Part shown: positions 18,394 to 25,476 of the stretch, one piece after another | How positions within the stretch are numbered: position 1 is the first letter of the stretch | How the letters are laid out: each line of letters opens with the position of its first letter | Assembly: GCA_900315765.1 (NCBI GenBank) | Contig: ONAK01000009.1 | Span: 1-49,034 of the forward strand | DNA: 49,034 nt | Reading direction: 5' to 3' | Origin: an uncultured Prevotella sp. | GTDB lineage: Bacteria > Bacteroidota > Bacteroidia > Bacteroidales > Bacteroidaceae | Translations under genes and position numbers: made by a program | Notes under the pieces: generated by a model | Databases searched by the model: none | What the model was told of the DNA's origin: nothing | Seen by the model: the letters and a program-made list of their open reading frames with translations, nothing else

Positions 18394-19326
18394 GTGAAAC
18401 GTTTTTGTTTGCTGCTTTTTTGCGTGTTAACCGCTATTGATATGTGTGGTCAATACGATGCTTCCTTCGCACATTACTGGGCGATGGAACCATCGTTTAA
18501 TCCTGCAACTGTGGGCAAGGAAGCCAAACTGAATGTAGTAGGCGCTTATGCTATTCAACTTGCTGGTTTTGAACATAATCCCAATACGATGTATGCTGCT
18601 GCAGATATGCCTTTTTATGCATTGGGATCATATCATGGGGTGGGAGTTCAACTGATGAATGATGCCATAGGATTGTTCTCGCATAAGCGATTGAGTTTAC
18701 AGTATGCCTATCAGCGGCGTTTGTTAGGAGGTAAATTTAGTTTGGGAGTACAGGCTGGGATGCTTGGCGAAACCTTTGATGGAACAAAGATAGATGTTGA
18801 AGATACTACCGATCCTGCTTTGTCGACAACATCAGTGAATGGTACAGGCTTTGATATATCTGCTGGAATCTATTACCAGGCGCAAAATTGGTATGTCGGA
18901 TTGTCGGCTCTTCATCTTAATTCGCCAGTAGTGTCTTTAGGTGAAACAAATGAGTTAAGTATTGATGCAACGTATTATTTTACTGCAGGATACAATATTA
19001 AGCTAAATAATCCGTTTTTTAAAATACAGACATCTGTGTTGGGACGTACTGACGGCGTGGCTTGGCGAGCAGATGCAACAGGTCGCTTGAAGTATGAACA
19101 CGATAAAAAAGTGATGTACGCAGGACTCTCTTATAGTCCAACAAACTCGGTGACGGTGCTGATAGGCGGAAATTTTCATGGCATACATTTTGGCTATAGC
19201 TACGAGATATACACCTCGGCCATCAGCGCAAAGAATGGAAGTCACGAACTTTTTGTGGGATATCAAACAGAGTTGAACCTGTATAAAAAAGGCAGAAATC
19301 TGCATAAGACAGTTAGATTATTATAG
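18394..19326 (+). CDS. porP: PorP/SprF family type IX secretion outer membrane protein
   Basis: This 310-residue protein starts at a GTG (18394); starting later would lose the signal peptide (MKRFCLLLFCVLTAIDMCGQ). The sequence QYDASFAHYWAMEPSFNPAT is the characteristic PorP/SprF opening, followed by a 14-strand-type barrel pattern. PorP/SprF proteins associate with the type IX secretion system; in Porphyromonas porP precedes porKLMN, exactly as here. An inverted repeat ACGTTT (18373-18378)/AAACGT (18390-18395) overlaps the GTG codon and could affect translation. Confidence 0.92.
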   Translation: MKRFCLLLFCVLTAIDMCGQYDASFAHYWAMEPSFNPATVGKEAKLNVVGAYAIQLAGFEHNPNTMYAAADMPFYALGSYHGVGVQLMNDAIGLFSHKRLSLQYAYQRRLLGGKFSLGVQAGMLGETFDGTKIDVEDTTDPALSTTSVNGTGFDISAGIYYQAQNWYVGLSALHLNSPVVSLGETNELSIDATYYFTAGYNIKLNNPFFKIQTSVLGRTDGVAWRADATGRLKYEHDKKVMYAGLSYSPTNSVTVLIGGNFHGIHFGYSYEIYTSAISAKNGSHELFVGYQTELNLYKKGRNLHKTVRLL

Positions 19327-19340
19327 ATAAATAGGTATAT

Positions 19341-20789
19341 ATGAAGAAATTGATAGGATTCTGCACCGTAGCACTTTCGCTTTTCTTGCTTACCAGCTGT
19401 TTTGGAAGCAAAATGATGACTGCTAATGGTGGCGAGGTAACAGGCACAGGAGGGAAGGCTTTTGTTGAGCCTACTCCATACGGAATGGTGCTCGTTAAGA
19501 GAGGCCATCTTAAGATGGGTATCGAGAATCAAGATTCTCTGTGGGGAAAGAAGACTCCTCTCAGAGATATTTCTGTTGATGGATTCTGGATGGATGAGAC
19601 TGAGGTTACTAATTCCAAGTATCGCCAGTTTGTTAATTATGTTCGCGACTCTATTATCAGAGAGAGGCTATCTGAAATCGATGAAACCTATAAGACTGTA
19701 AAGACGGATAAAGAGGGTAATGAGATTTCGACAGTACTTAATTGGAAGAAGTCGTTGCCTCGCCGTCCTAATGAGGAAGAGCAGGAAATTATTGATGGAT
19801 TATATGTAACCAATCCTGTTACAGGTGATAAGATGCTGGATTTCAGACAGTTGAATTATCGCTATGAGGTATATGACTATACAGCAGCAGCCTTGCGCCG
19901 CAATCGTCTTAATCCACAAGAGCGTAATCTCAATACAGATATTACCGTTGATCCAGAGGAGCAGGTGTGGATTTCTAAAGATACTGCCTACATCGATGAC
20001 GAGGGCAGAATAATCCGTGAGAGTATCAATCGACCTTTGTCAGGACCTTGGGATTTCCTTAACACCTATATTGTTAATGTATTCCCAGATACCACTTGCT
20101 GGGTAAACGATTTCCCCAATGCTGACAACGAGATGTATCTGCGTTACTATTTTTCAAATCCTGCCTATAACGATTATCCAGTAGTAGGTGTTACTTGGGA
20201 ACAGGCTAATGCCTACTGTGCCTGGCGAACAGAGTATCTTTTGAAAGGACTTGGTCCTGCAGCCAGATATGTTCAGCGTTATCGCCTGCCAACTGAAGCT
20301 GAATGGGAATTTGCTGCTCGAGGCAAGGATCAGAACGAGTTCCCTTGGGATAATGAGGCTGTGGCAAGTGGCAAAGGTTGTTTCTATGCTAACTTTAAAC
20401 CTGATAATGGTAATTACACTAAGGATGGAAACCTGATAACAAGTCGCGTTGGCATATACTCGGCTAATTCTAATGGCCTATACGATATGGCTGGAAACGT
20501 GGCTGAGTGGACCAGCACAATCTATACAGAGGCAGGTGTAGAGGCCATGAACGATATCAATCCACAGTTGAAATATAATGCAGCTCAGGAGGATCCCTAT
20601 CGATTGAAGCGCAAAAGTGTAAGAGGTGGCTCGTGGAAGGATCCTGAGTCGTATATCCGTTCGGCTTGGCGTACTGCCGAATATCAGAATCAGCCTCGTT
20701 CTTATATCGGATTCCGTTGTGTTCGCAGCTTGGCAAATAGTACCAGCGAGCGAGCTAAGACAACTAAGGCTAAAGGAAAGAAGAAGTAA
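19341..20789 (+). CDS. gldK: GldK/PorK type IX secretion lipoprotein
   Basis: This 482-residue lipoprotein has lipobox LTSC (Cys20). It has a formylglycine-generating-enzyme/SUMF1-like fold (GFWMDETEVTNSKYRQFVNY; YRLPTEAEWEFAARG; GLYDMAGNVAEWT; VRGGSWKD; YIGFRC). In GldK/PorK this fold is structural: with GldN it forms the periplasmic ring under the outer membrane. The C-terminus is basic (KTTKAKGKKK). It lies 14 bp after porP and 18 bp before gldL, forming one operon. Confidence 0.96.
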   Translation: MKKLIGFCTVALSLFLLTSCFGSKMMTANGGEVTGTGGKAFVEPTPYGMVLVKRGHLKMGIENQDSLWGKKTPLRDISVDGFWMDETEVTNSKYRQFVNYVRDSIIRERLSEIDETYKTVKTDKEGNEISTVLNWKKSLPRRPNEEEQEIIDGLYVTNPVTGDKMLDFRQLNYRYEVYDYTAAALRRNRLNPQERNLNTDITVDPEEQVWISKDTAYIDDEGRIIRESINRPLSGPWDFLNTYIVNVFPDTTCWVNDFPNADNEMYLRYYFSNPAYNDYPVVGVTWEQANAYCAWRTEYLLKGLGPAARYVQRYRLPTEAEWEFAARGKDQNEFPWDNEAVASGKGCFYANFKPDNGNYTKDGNLITSRVGIYSANSNGLYDMAGNVAEWTSTIYTEAGVEAMNDINPQLKYNAAQEDPYRLKRKSVRGGSWKDPESYIRSAWRTAEYQNQPRSYIGFRCVRSLANSTSERAKTTKAKGKKK

Positions 20790-20807
20790 ACTAAAAACGA
20801 TATAGTT

Positions 20808-21767
20808 ATGACTACATACAGTAAACTAAATGTCATTTACCGCTTGCAGAAGTGGATGGACAGTGTTCCTGGACAGACATTCCTGAACTATGCCTATAGT
20901 TGGGGAGCATCGATTGTTATCCTGGGTACGCTTTTTAAGCTAACCCATATGAGTGGTGCTGATTTCTTCCTTTTCCTGGGAATGGGAACAGAGGTGTTGG
21001 TATTCTTCCTCTCTGCCTTCGATCGTCCTTTCGATAAGACGACTGAAGGTATGGAACTTGATATTCATGCTGGTGCAGCACCAATGGTCGTCGGTAATGT
21101 TGGTGGCGGTGTCGTTGGTGGCACTGTACAAACAGAAGGTGCGGAAATACCAGAGGGTGTTAATAGACCTGATGGTGGGGTAATTAACGTTGGTGGTCCT
21201 GTAGTAGCAGGTGGCTCAGTAGGAGCAAGCGGCCCTGTTGTTATTGGTGGTGGCACTGTTGGCGGTGGTGGTACTGTTATCATCGGCGGTGGCAATGTTC
21301 CTGCTGGTGACGGCAAAAATTCTGTTGCAGTTGCTGAAGGTGGAGCCTCGATTAGTGGCCCGATAGTTATTGGTGGTGGCGGTGGTTCTGCTGTTGGTGG
21401 TGGTCCTGCCGTTGTTTCTGGTAATGGTCCAGCTGTTGTTACCCCAAGCGCTCCTCATCCTGAACTTGATGCAGCTACTGCTGGATACGTTGAGGAGTTG
21501 AAGCATCTTACAGAGACGCTGGCAAAAGTTTCTGCCCAGAATGAGAAACTGGCTCATGACTCGGAGGAGATGGAGAACCTGAATCGTACACTTACTGGCA
21601 TCTGCAAGGTCTACGAGATGCAGCTTAAGAGCGCCAGCTCGCAGATTGGTACTATCGATGATATCAACGAACAGACCAAGAAGATGGCTGAACAGATTCA
21701 GGAACTGAACCGAATATATACCCGTATGATTGAAGCCCTGCAGGTTCGTGCCTCAGTGACTCAATAA
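20808..21767 (+). CDS. gldL: GldL/PorL inner-membrane motor protein with Gly/Val-rich insert
   Basis: This 319-residue protein has two membrane helices (about 31-47 and 51-71) and a C-terminal coiled coil (about 218-319), as in GldL, which with GldM forms the proton-driven type IX motor. The conserved GldL start (NYAYSWGASIVILGTLFKLT) is present. Between helices and coiled coil, residues about 94-216 are almost entirely Gly, Val, Ala, Pro and Ile (repeats such as GPVVIGGGTVGGGG), encoded by ggtggt-rich DNA at about 21080-21455. GldL in gliding bacteria is roughly 215 residues; PorL of Porphyromonas is longer. The insert would face the cytoplasm. Its function is unknown. Confidence 0.94.
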   Translation: MTTYSKLNVIYRLQKWMDSVPGQTFLNYAYSWGASIVILGTLFKLTHMSGADFFLFLGMGTEVLVFFLSAFDRPFDKTTEGMELDIHAGAAPMVVGNVGGGVVGGTVQTEGAEIPEGVNRPDGGVINVGGPVVAGGSVGASGPVVIGGGTVGGGGTVIIGGGNVPAGDGKNSVAVAEGGASISGPIVIGGGGGSAVGGGPAVVSGNGPAVVTPSAPHPELDAATAGYVEELKHLTETLAKVSAQNEKLAHDSEEMENLNRTLTGICKVYEMQLKSASSQIGTIDDINEQTKKMAEQIQELNRIYTRMIEALQVRASVTQ

Positions 21768-21809
21768 ATAGTCAAATTGTAAAATTGTGAAATAGTCCAA
21801 TAAAATATA

Positions 21810-23369
21810 ATGGCAATAAAGAAAAGACCCGTTTCTCCACGCCAGAAGATGATTAATCTGATGTATGTCGTCTTGATGGCTATGTTGGCACTTAACGTAT
21901 CAAACGAGGTGCTCAACGGATTCTCTATTGTGGAGGAAAGTCTCAATCGCACAACCAGCAACTCTTCGAAAGAGAATCAGGCAATCTATGAGACCTTCGA
22001 ACAGCAGATGAAGGCTAATCCGCAGAAGGTGAAGGAGTGGTATGACAAGGCGCAGCAGGTGCGTCAGATGAGCGACTCGCTATACAATTTTGCAGCCAGT
22101 CTTAAGCAGGCTATTGTTGTTGAGGCTGATGGAGAGGACGGCGATGTGACCAACATTCGCAATAAGGAAGATCAGGAACCTGCCAACTATGTGATGCTTT
22201 CGCCAACAAATGGGCAGGGACAGAAGCTTTATAATGCCATTAACTCGTTCCGTAATCGTATGCTTACGATGGTTACCGACGAGAGGCAGCGTAAGATTAT
22301 TGCCAGCAATCTTACAACCGAAGTGCCTAAGCGTGCTATGGGTAAGAATTGGCAGGAGTATATGTTCGAGTCGATGCCTGCTGCAGCAGCTGTGACATTG
22401 CTCTCAAAGCTTCAGAGCGACGTGCGCTATGCTGAGGGAGAAGTACTGCACAAGTTGGTGCAGAATATTGATGTTAAGGATATCCGCGTGAATCTGCTGG
22501 ATGCCTTTGTTATTCCAAATTCTAAAACGATTGTAAGGGGCGATCGCTTCTCTGCTCGAATCGTAATGGCTGCTGTTGATACAACGCAGGTGCCAGATAT
22601 CTATATTGGTGGTCAGAAACTGAACCTTCAGAATGGTCTGTACGAAACAGTATGTGGCAGAACCGGCGATTTTACGCTGAAGGGATATATGGAGATGGTA
22701 AACGGCAATGGCGAAAGAATCCGCAGAGAGTTCTCGCAGGATTATACTGTTGTTGAACCAAGTGCTACTGTATCTGCCGACTTGATGAATATGCTTTATG
22801 CAGGCTATGCAAACCCTATCAGCATCAGCGTGCCAGGAGTACCACTTAATAAGGTTCAGGCATCGATGAGTAATGGCACACTTCAGTCTGTTGGTCCAGG
22901 CAAATATATCGCCAAACCTTCAAAAATTGGTCAGAATGCTGTCATCACAGTTACTTCTACCAATACAGGTCGCCCACAGCAGATGGGGCAATACACCTTC
23001 AGAGTTCGTAAACTGCCCGATCCTACACCTTTTATCTCGATGAAGGATGAGCATGGAAATCCTACTCGTTACAAAGGTGGTGCTTTGGCGAAGGGCCAGC
23101 TGGTAGCAGTTGAGCATCTTGGTGCTGCTATCGATGACGGTATCCTCGACATAGCCTTCCGTGTTCAGAGCTTTGAGACGGTGTTTTTCGACAATATGGG
23201 TAATGCCGTTCCTATGGCGTCGGATGGTGCTCTGTTCTCTGGACGTCAGAAAGATACTTTCCGCAAATTGTCTCGAAATCGCAGATTCTATATTTCGAGA
23301 GTAACAGTAGTTGGTCCTGATGGCCTGACGCGTACACTTACCAATCCAATGGAAGTTATTGTCAAATAA
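21810..23369 (+). CDS. gldM: GldM/PorM type IX secretion motor protein
   Basis: This 519-residue protein has a short basic start (MAIKKRPVSPRQKMINLMYV), one membrane helix (about 14-32) and a long periplasmic part made of a helical bundle followed by beta domains, as in GldM/PorM. The helix pairs with GldL to make the motor, and the periplasmic shaft contacts the GldK/GldN ring. Length matches the family (about 515). It is 42 bp after gldL and 16 bp before gldN. Confidence 0.96.
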   Translation: MAIKKRPVSPRQKMINLMYVVLMAMLALNVSNEVLNGFSIVEESLNRTTSNSSKENQAIYETFEQQMKANPQKVKEWYDKAQQVRQMSDSLYNFAASLKQAIVVEADGEDGDVTNIRNKEDQEPANYVMLSPTNGQGQKLYNAINSFRNRMLTMVTDERQRKIIASNLTTEVPKRAMGKNWQEYMFESMPAAAAVTLLSKLQSDVRYAEGEVLHKLVQNIDVKDIRVNLLDAFVIPNSKTIVRGDRFSARIVMAAVDTTQVPDIYIGGQKLNLQNGLYETVCGRTGDFTLKGYMEMVNGNGERIRREFSQDYTVVEPSATVSADLMNMLYAGYANPISISVPGVPLNKVQASMSNGTLQSVGPGKYIAKPSKIGQNAVITVTSTNTGRPQQMGQYTFRVRKLPDPTPFISMKDEHGNPTRYKGGALAKGQLVAVEHLGAAIDDGILDIAFRVQSFETVFFDNMGNAVPMASDGALFSGRQKDTFRKLSRNRRFYISRVTVVGPDGLTRTLTNPMEVIVK

Positions 23370-23385
23370 TAAAGATATAAGAGAT

Positions 23386-24468
23386 ATGAAGAGAATCGTG
23401 TTCTTATTAGCGCTTGCGCTGACAGTAGGCACTCTGGCTGCACAGCCACCTCAGCGGCGCGCTGAACAGCAGGTGCAACAGCAAGCCAAGCAGAATTCTG
23501 CATCTTCAGCAATGTCGATGCGAGCGCAGATATCATTCCCCACAGCTGTCGAGATGCCTGAGGAGGTTGTGTGGCGTCGTGACATCTATCGTGAGATATC
23601 GCTCGATGAGGATGCTAATGGTGGACTTTACTATCCAGTAGAGCCACAAGGTAAGCAATTAAATCTGTTTACCTATATCTTTAAGCTTGCGCTTAATGGC
23701 TACATTCCCATCTACGAATATCCAACTGATGGTAGCGATGTGTTTACAGAAGAGGCTAAGGTTGATATGAAGAACCTCTTGCACGATTATCATATTCATT
23801 TTGAAGAGCAGAACGGGCGTATTAAGGTTGACAACAGCGACATTCCGTCGGCCGATGTCAAGAAGTACTATCTCAAAGAGAGTGCCTATTACGATCAGGC
23901 CAATTCCTCATTCCACATTAAGGTTCAGGCCCTTTGTCCTGTAATGGTTGAGGAAGATGCTTTCTCTCTTAGCGATGATAGTGGCGAAAAGCAGGTTACT
24001 CAGTATCCTCTTTTCTGGGTTAAGTATAGCGAGCTGGAGCCTTTCTTGAATCGACAGACTGTGATGGTGAGTGGTATGAATAATGCTGCCCAGGTTTCGA
24101 TGGACGATTTCTTTACCATGAATATGTATCGTGGTAAAATATATAAGACCAACAATGCTCAGGGCAAAACGCTCTCTCAGCTTTGTAATGGCGATAAGAC
24201 AAAGATGAGTGCCGAACAGAAACGCATTGAGGCAGAACTCGAAGCCTTTAAGAAGACTATTTTTGGCGACCCAGCCAAGCGCGATTCGCTTGATAGTATT
24301 GCAGCTGTTAAGGATACAAAGACTGGCAAAAAAGTTAAGGCTGCCAAAAACAAGCCAGCCTCTAACAAAGGCGTAAAAGTAGCAAAGCAGAAGTCGCCCA
24401 AATCAGAAAAAGCATCAAGCAGCAGTAATAGTTCTGCCAGAGTATCTGTGCGCCGTCAGAGACACTAA
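23386..24468 (+). CDS. gldN: GldN/PorN type IX secretion ring protein
   Basis: This 360-residue protein starts at the ATG at 23386, where a signal peptide begins (MKRIVFLLALALTVGTLAAQ); an upstream in-frame ATG at 23359 would overlap gldM. The core (VVWRRDIYREISLDEDANGG; LFWVKYSELEPFLNRQ) is the GldN/PorN pattern. It partners GldK in the outer-membrane-associated ring. The C-terminal 60 residues are Lys/Ser-rich and low complexity, longer than the conserved core. It is the last gene of the operon. Confidence 0.95.
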   Translation: MKRIVFLLALALTVGTLAAQPPQRRAEQQVQQQAKQNSASSAMSMRAQISFPTAVEMPEEVVWRRDIYREISLDEDANGGLYYPVEPQGKQLNLFTYIFKLALNGYIPIYEYPTDGSDVFTEEAKVDMKNLLHDYHIHFEEQNGRIKVDNSDIPSADVKKYYLKESAYYDQANSSFHIKVQALCPVMVEEDAFSLSDDSGEKQVTQYPLFWVKYSELEPFLNRQTVMVSGMNNAAQVSMDDFFTMNMYRGKIYKTNNAQGKTLSQLCNGDKTKMSAEQKRIEAELEAFKKTIFGDPAKRDSLDSIAAVKDTKTGKKVKAAKNKPASNKGVKVAKQKSPKSEKASSSSNSSARVSVRRQRH

Positions 24469-24535
24469 ATAGCGAAAAAAGATGGTGATAATCCAAAAAA
24501 ATAGGATATTTCCTTCTCTATTCCAACTTTTTTCG

Positions 24536-24543
24536 TATCTTTG
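24536..24543 (+). promoter_or_regulatory. Promoter -7 box before the beta-barrel gene
   Basis: TATCTTTG, followed by C, is a full match to TAnnTTTG, 41 bp before the ATG at 24585. It suggests the barrel gene is transcribed separately from the type IX operon. Confidence 0.65.
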
Positions 24544-24584
24544 CAGCCGTAGAAAGATTCATTAACATTAAAAGCAAATAGGTT

Positions 24585-25193
24585 ATGAAGAAAATTTTAA
24601 CTTTGGTAGTGCTGCTTGCAACTATGACAGTTGCTGCTCAGGCACAGGTAAAGTTTGGTGTTAAGGGTGGTCTTAACATAACAAACATGAAGTTTGACGG
24701 GAGTGTTGCCGATAAGTCTAATCAGGCTGGATTCTTTATTGGTCCTACTGTGAAGTTCACGCTTCCTGTTGTAGGCCTTGGAATTGATGCAGCTGCCCTT
24801 TACGACCAGCGTTCTGCTAAGGTTGGTGACGAGAAGATTAAGCAGCAGTCAATCCAGGTTCCAGTTAATCTGCGTTATGGCATCGGTCTTGGCTCAACAG
24901 CAAGTATTTATATCTTTGCAGGTCCTCAGTTTGGCTTTGCTATTGGCGATAAGTCAAACAATGTTTTTGATAATGCGCTTGAATGGCGTCTGAAAGACTC
25001 GAACCTCAGTGCAAACGTTGGTTTGGGTCTCATGTTGCTCGATCATCTGCAGGTATCTGCCAATTATAATATTGCTATTGGTACTACTGGTGAATTTGAT
25101 GTTATTAAAACAACCGGAAATGCTATTTGGGACAATGTTACCGGTAAGGCAAAGGCTAATGCCTGGCAGATTTCATTAGCTTATTATTTCTAA
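24585..25193 (+). CDS. Porin-family outer membrane beta-barrel protein
   Basis: This 202-residue protein has signal peptide MKKILTLVVLLATMTVAAQA and the start of the Bacteroidetes outer membrane beta-barrel family (VKFGVKGGLNITNMKFDG). Alternating hydrophobic strands follow, with a terminal aromatic (SLAYYF). The size suits an eight-strand barrel. It resembles PorT-like or OmpA-barrel proteins, but I cannot assign a role. It has its own promoter and a strong terminator at 25217-25254. Confidence 0.85.
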   Translation: MKKILTLVVLLATMTVAAQAQVKFGVKGGLNITNMKFDGSVADKSNQAGFFIGPTVKFTLPVVGLGIDAAALYDQRSAKVGDEKIKQQSIQVPVNLRYGIGLGSTASIYIFAGPQFGFAIGDKSNNVFDNALEWRLKDSNLSANVGLGLMLLDHLQVSANYNIAIGTTGEFDVIKTTGNAIWDNVTGKAKANAWQISLAYYF

Positions 25194-25216
25194 TAGATGG
25201 TATATCATATATCAGT

Positions 25217-25254
25217 GGGGATAAGTCTTTCAATAAGGCTTATCCTCTTTTTTT
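25217..25254 (+). terminator. Rho-independent terminator after the beta-barrel gene
   Basis: GGGGATAAGTCTT (25217-25229) pairs with AAGGCTTATCCTC (25235-25247), with two G-U pairs and a 5-base loop, followed by seven T residues. Confidence 0.85.
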
Positions 25255-25293
25255 GTACTGATAATTTTTCTTTCTTTTGCCTGGCTATTTTAT

Positions 25294-25373
25294 GTTCAGC
25301 GCCTGTGAACATGCGTTCACGGCGCTTGAACTTGCGTTCACAGGCGCTGAACATAAGTTCACGCCCCGTGAAC
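25294..25373. repeat. Four GTTCA-N7-TGAAC palindromes at exact 21-bp period
   Basis: Four 17-bp units start at 25294, 25315, 25336 and 25357, each GTTCA, seven variable bases, TGAAC, separated by 4-bp spacers (atgc, ttgc, ataa). Central heptamers are GCGCCTG, CGGCGCT, CAGGCGC and CGCCCCG. Units 1 and 3 are exact reverse complements, giving a perfect 17-bp inverted repeat. Unit 4 has perfect 7-bp arms. The array lies between two terminators in a gene-free stretch. It could bind a dimeric protein cooperatively or form RNA hairpins. I do not recognise it as a named element. Confidence 0.9.
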
Positions 25374-25420
25374 ATAAAAATTGTAACGTCGCAGTAATAA
25401 GTAATTAGTTAGTCTCCTAC

Positions 25421-25458
25421 AAAAAATGAGCCGAATGTTTGGAGCATTCGGCTTTTTT
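25421..25458 (+). terminator. Terminator hairpin just upstream of priA
   Basis: GCCGAATG (25430-25437) pairs perfectly with CATTCGGC (25445-25452), with a 7-base loop and six T residues after it; six A residues precede it, so it may act in both directions. The barrel gene already has a terminator at 25217, so this one may end a short transcript that includes the palindrome array. Confidence 0.8.
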
Positions 25459-25469
25459 ATGTACTTTTG
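25438..25469 (+). promoter_or_regulatory. priA promoter overlapping a terminator
   Basis: TTTG at 25438-25441 lies in the loop of the terminator hairpin and TACTTTTG at 25462-25469 follows its T-tract; the 20-bp gap is ideal for a Bacteroidetes promoter. The -7 box ends 7 bp before the priA ATG, so the mRNA would be leaderless or nearly so. Confidence 0.65.
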
Positions 25470-25476
25470 TAGGCAG

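Noticed and set aside
21065..21557. Pro- and Thr-rich open frames antisense to gldL
   Set aside because: They are the complement of the Gly/Val-rich repeat in gldL; composition follows from the repeat.
25294..25373. Palindrome array as a CRISPR
   Set aside because: Units are 17 bp with 4-bp spacers, no cas genes nearby, and the variable part lies inside the palindrome.
25426..25476. Upstream ATG at 25426 as the priA start
   Set aside because: The segment is a terminator hairpin plus promoter, and PriA homologues start near MNYADVILP.
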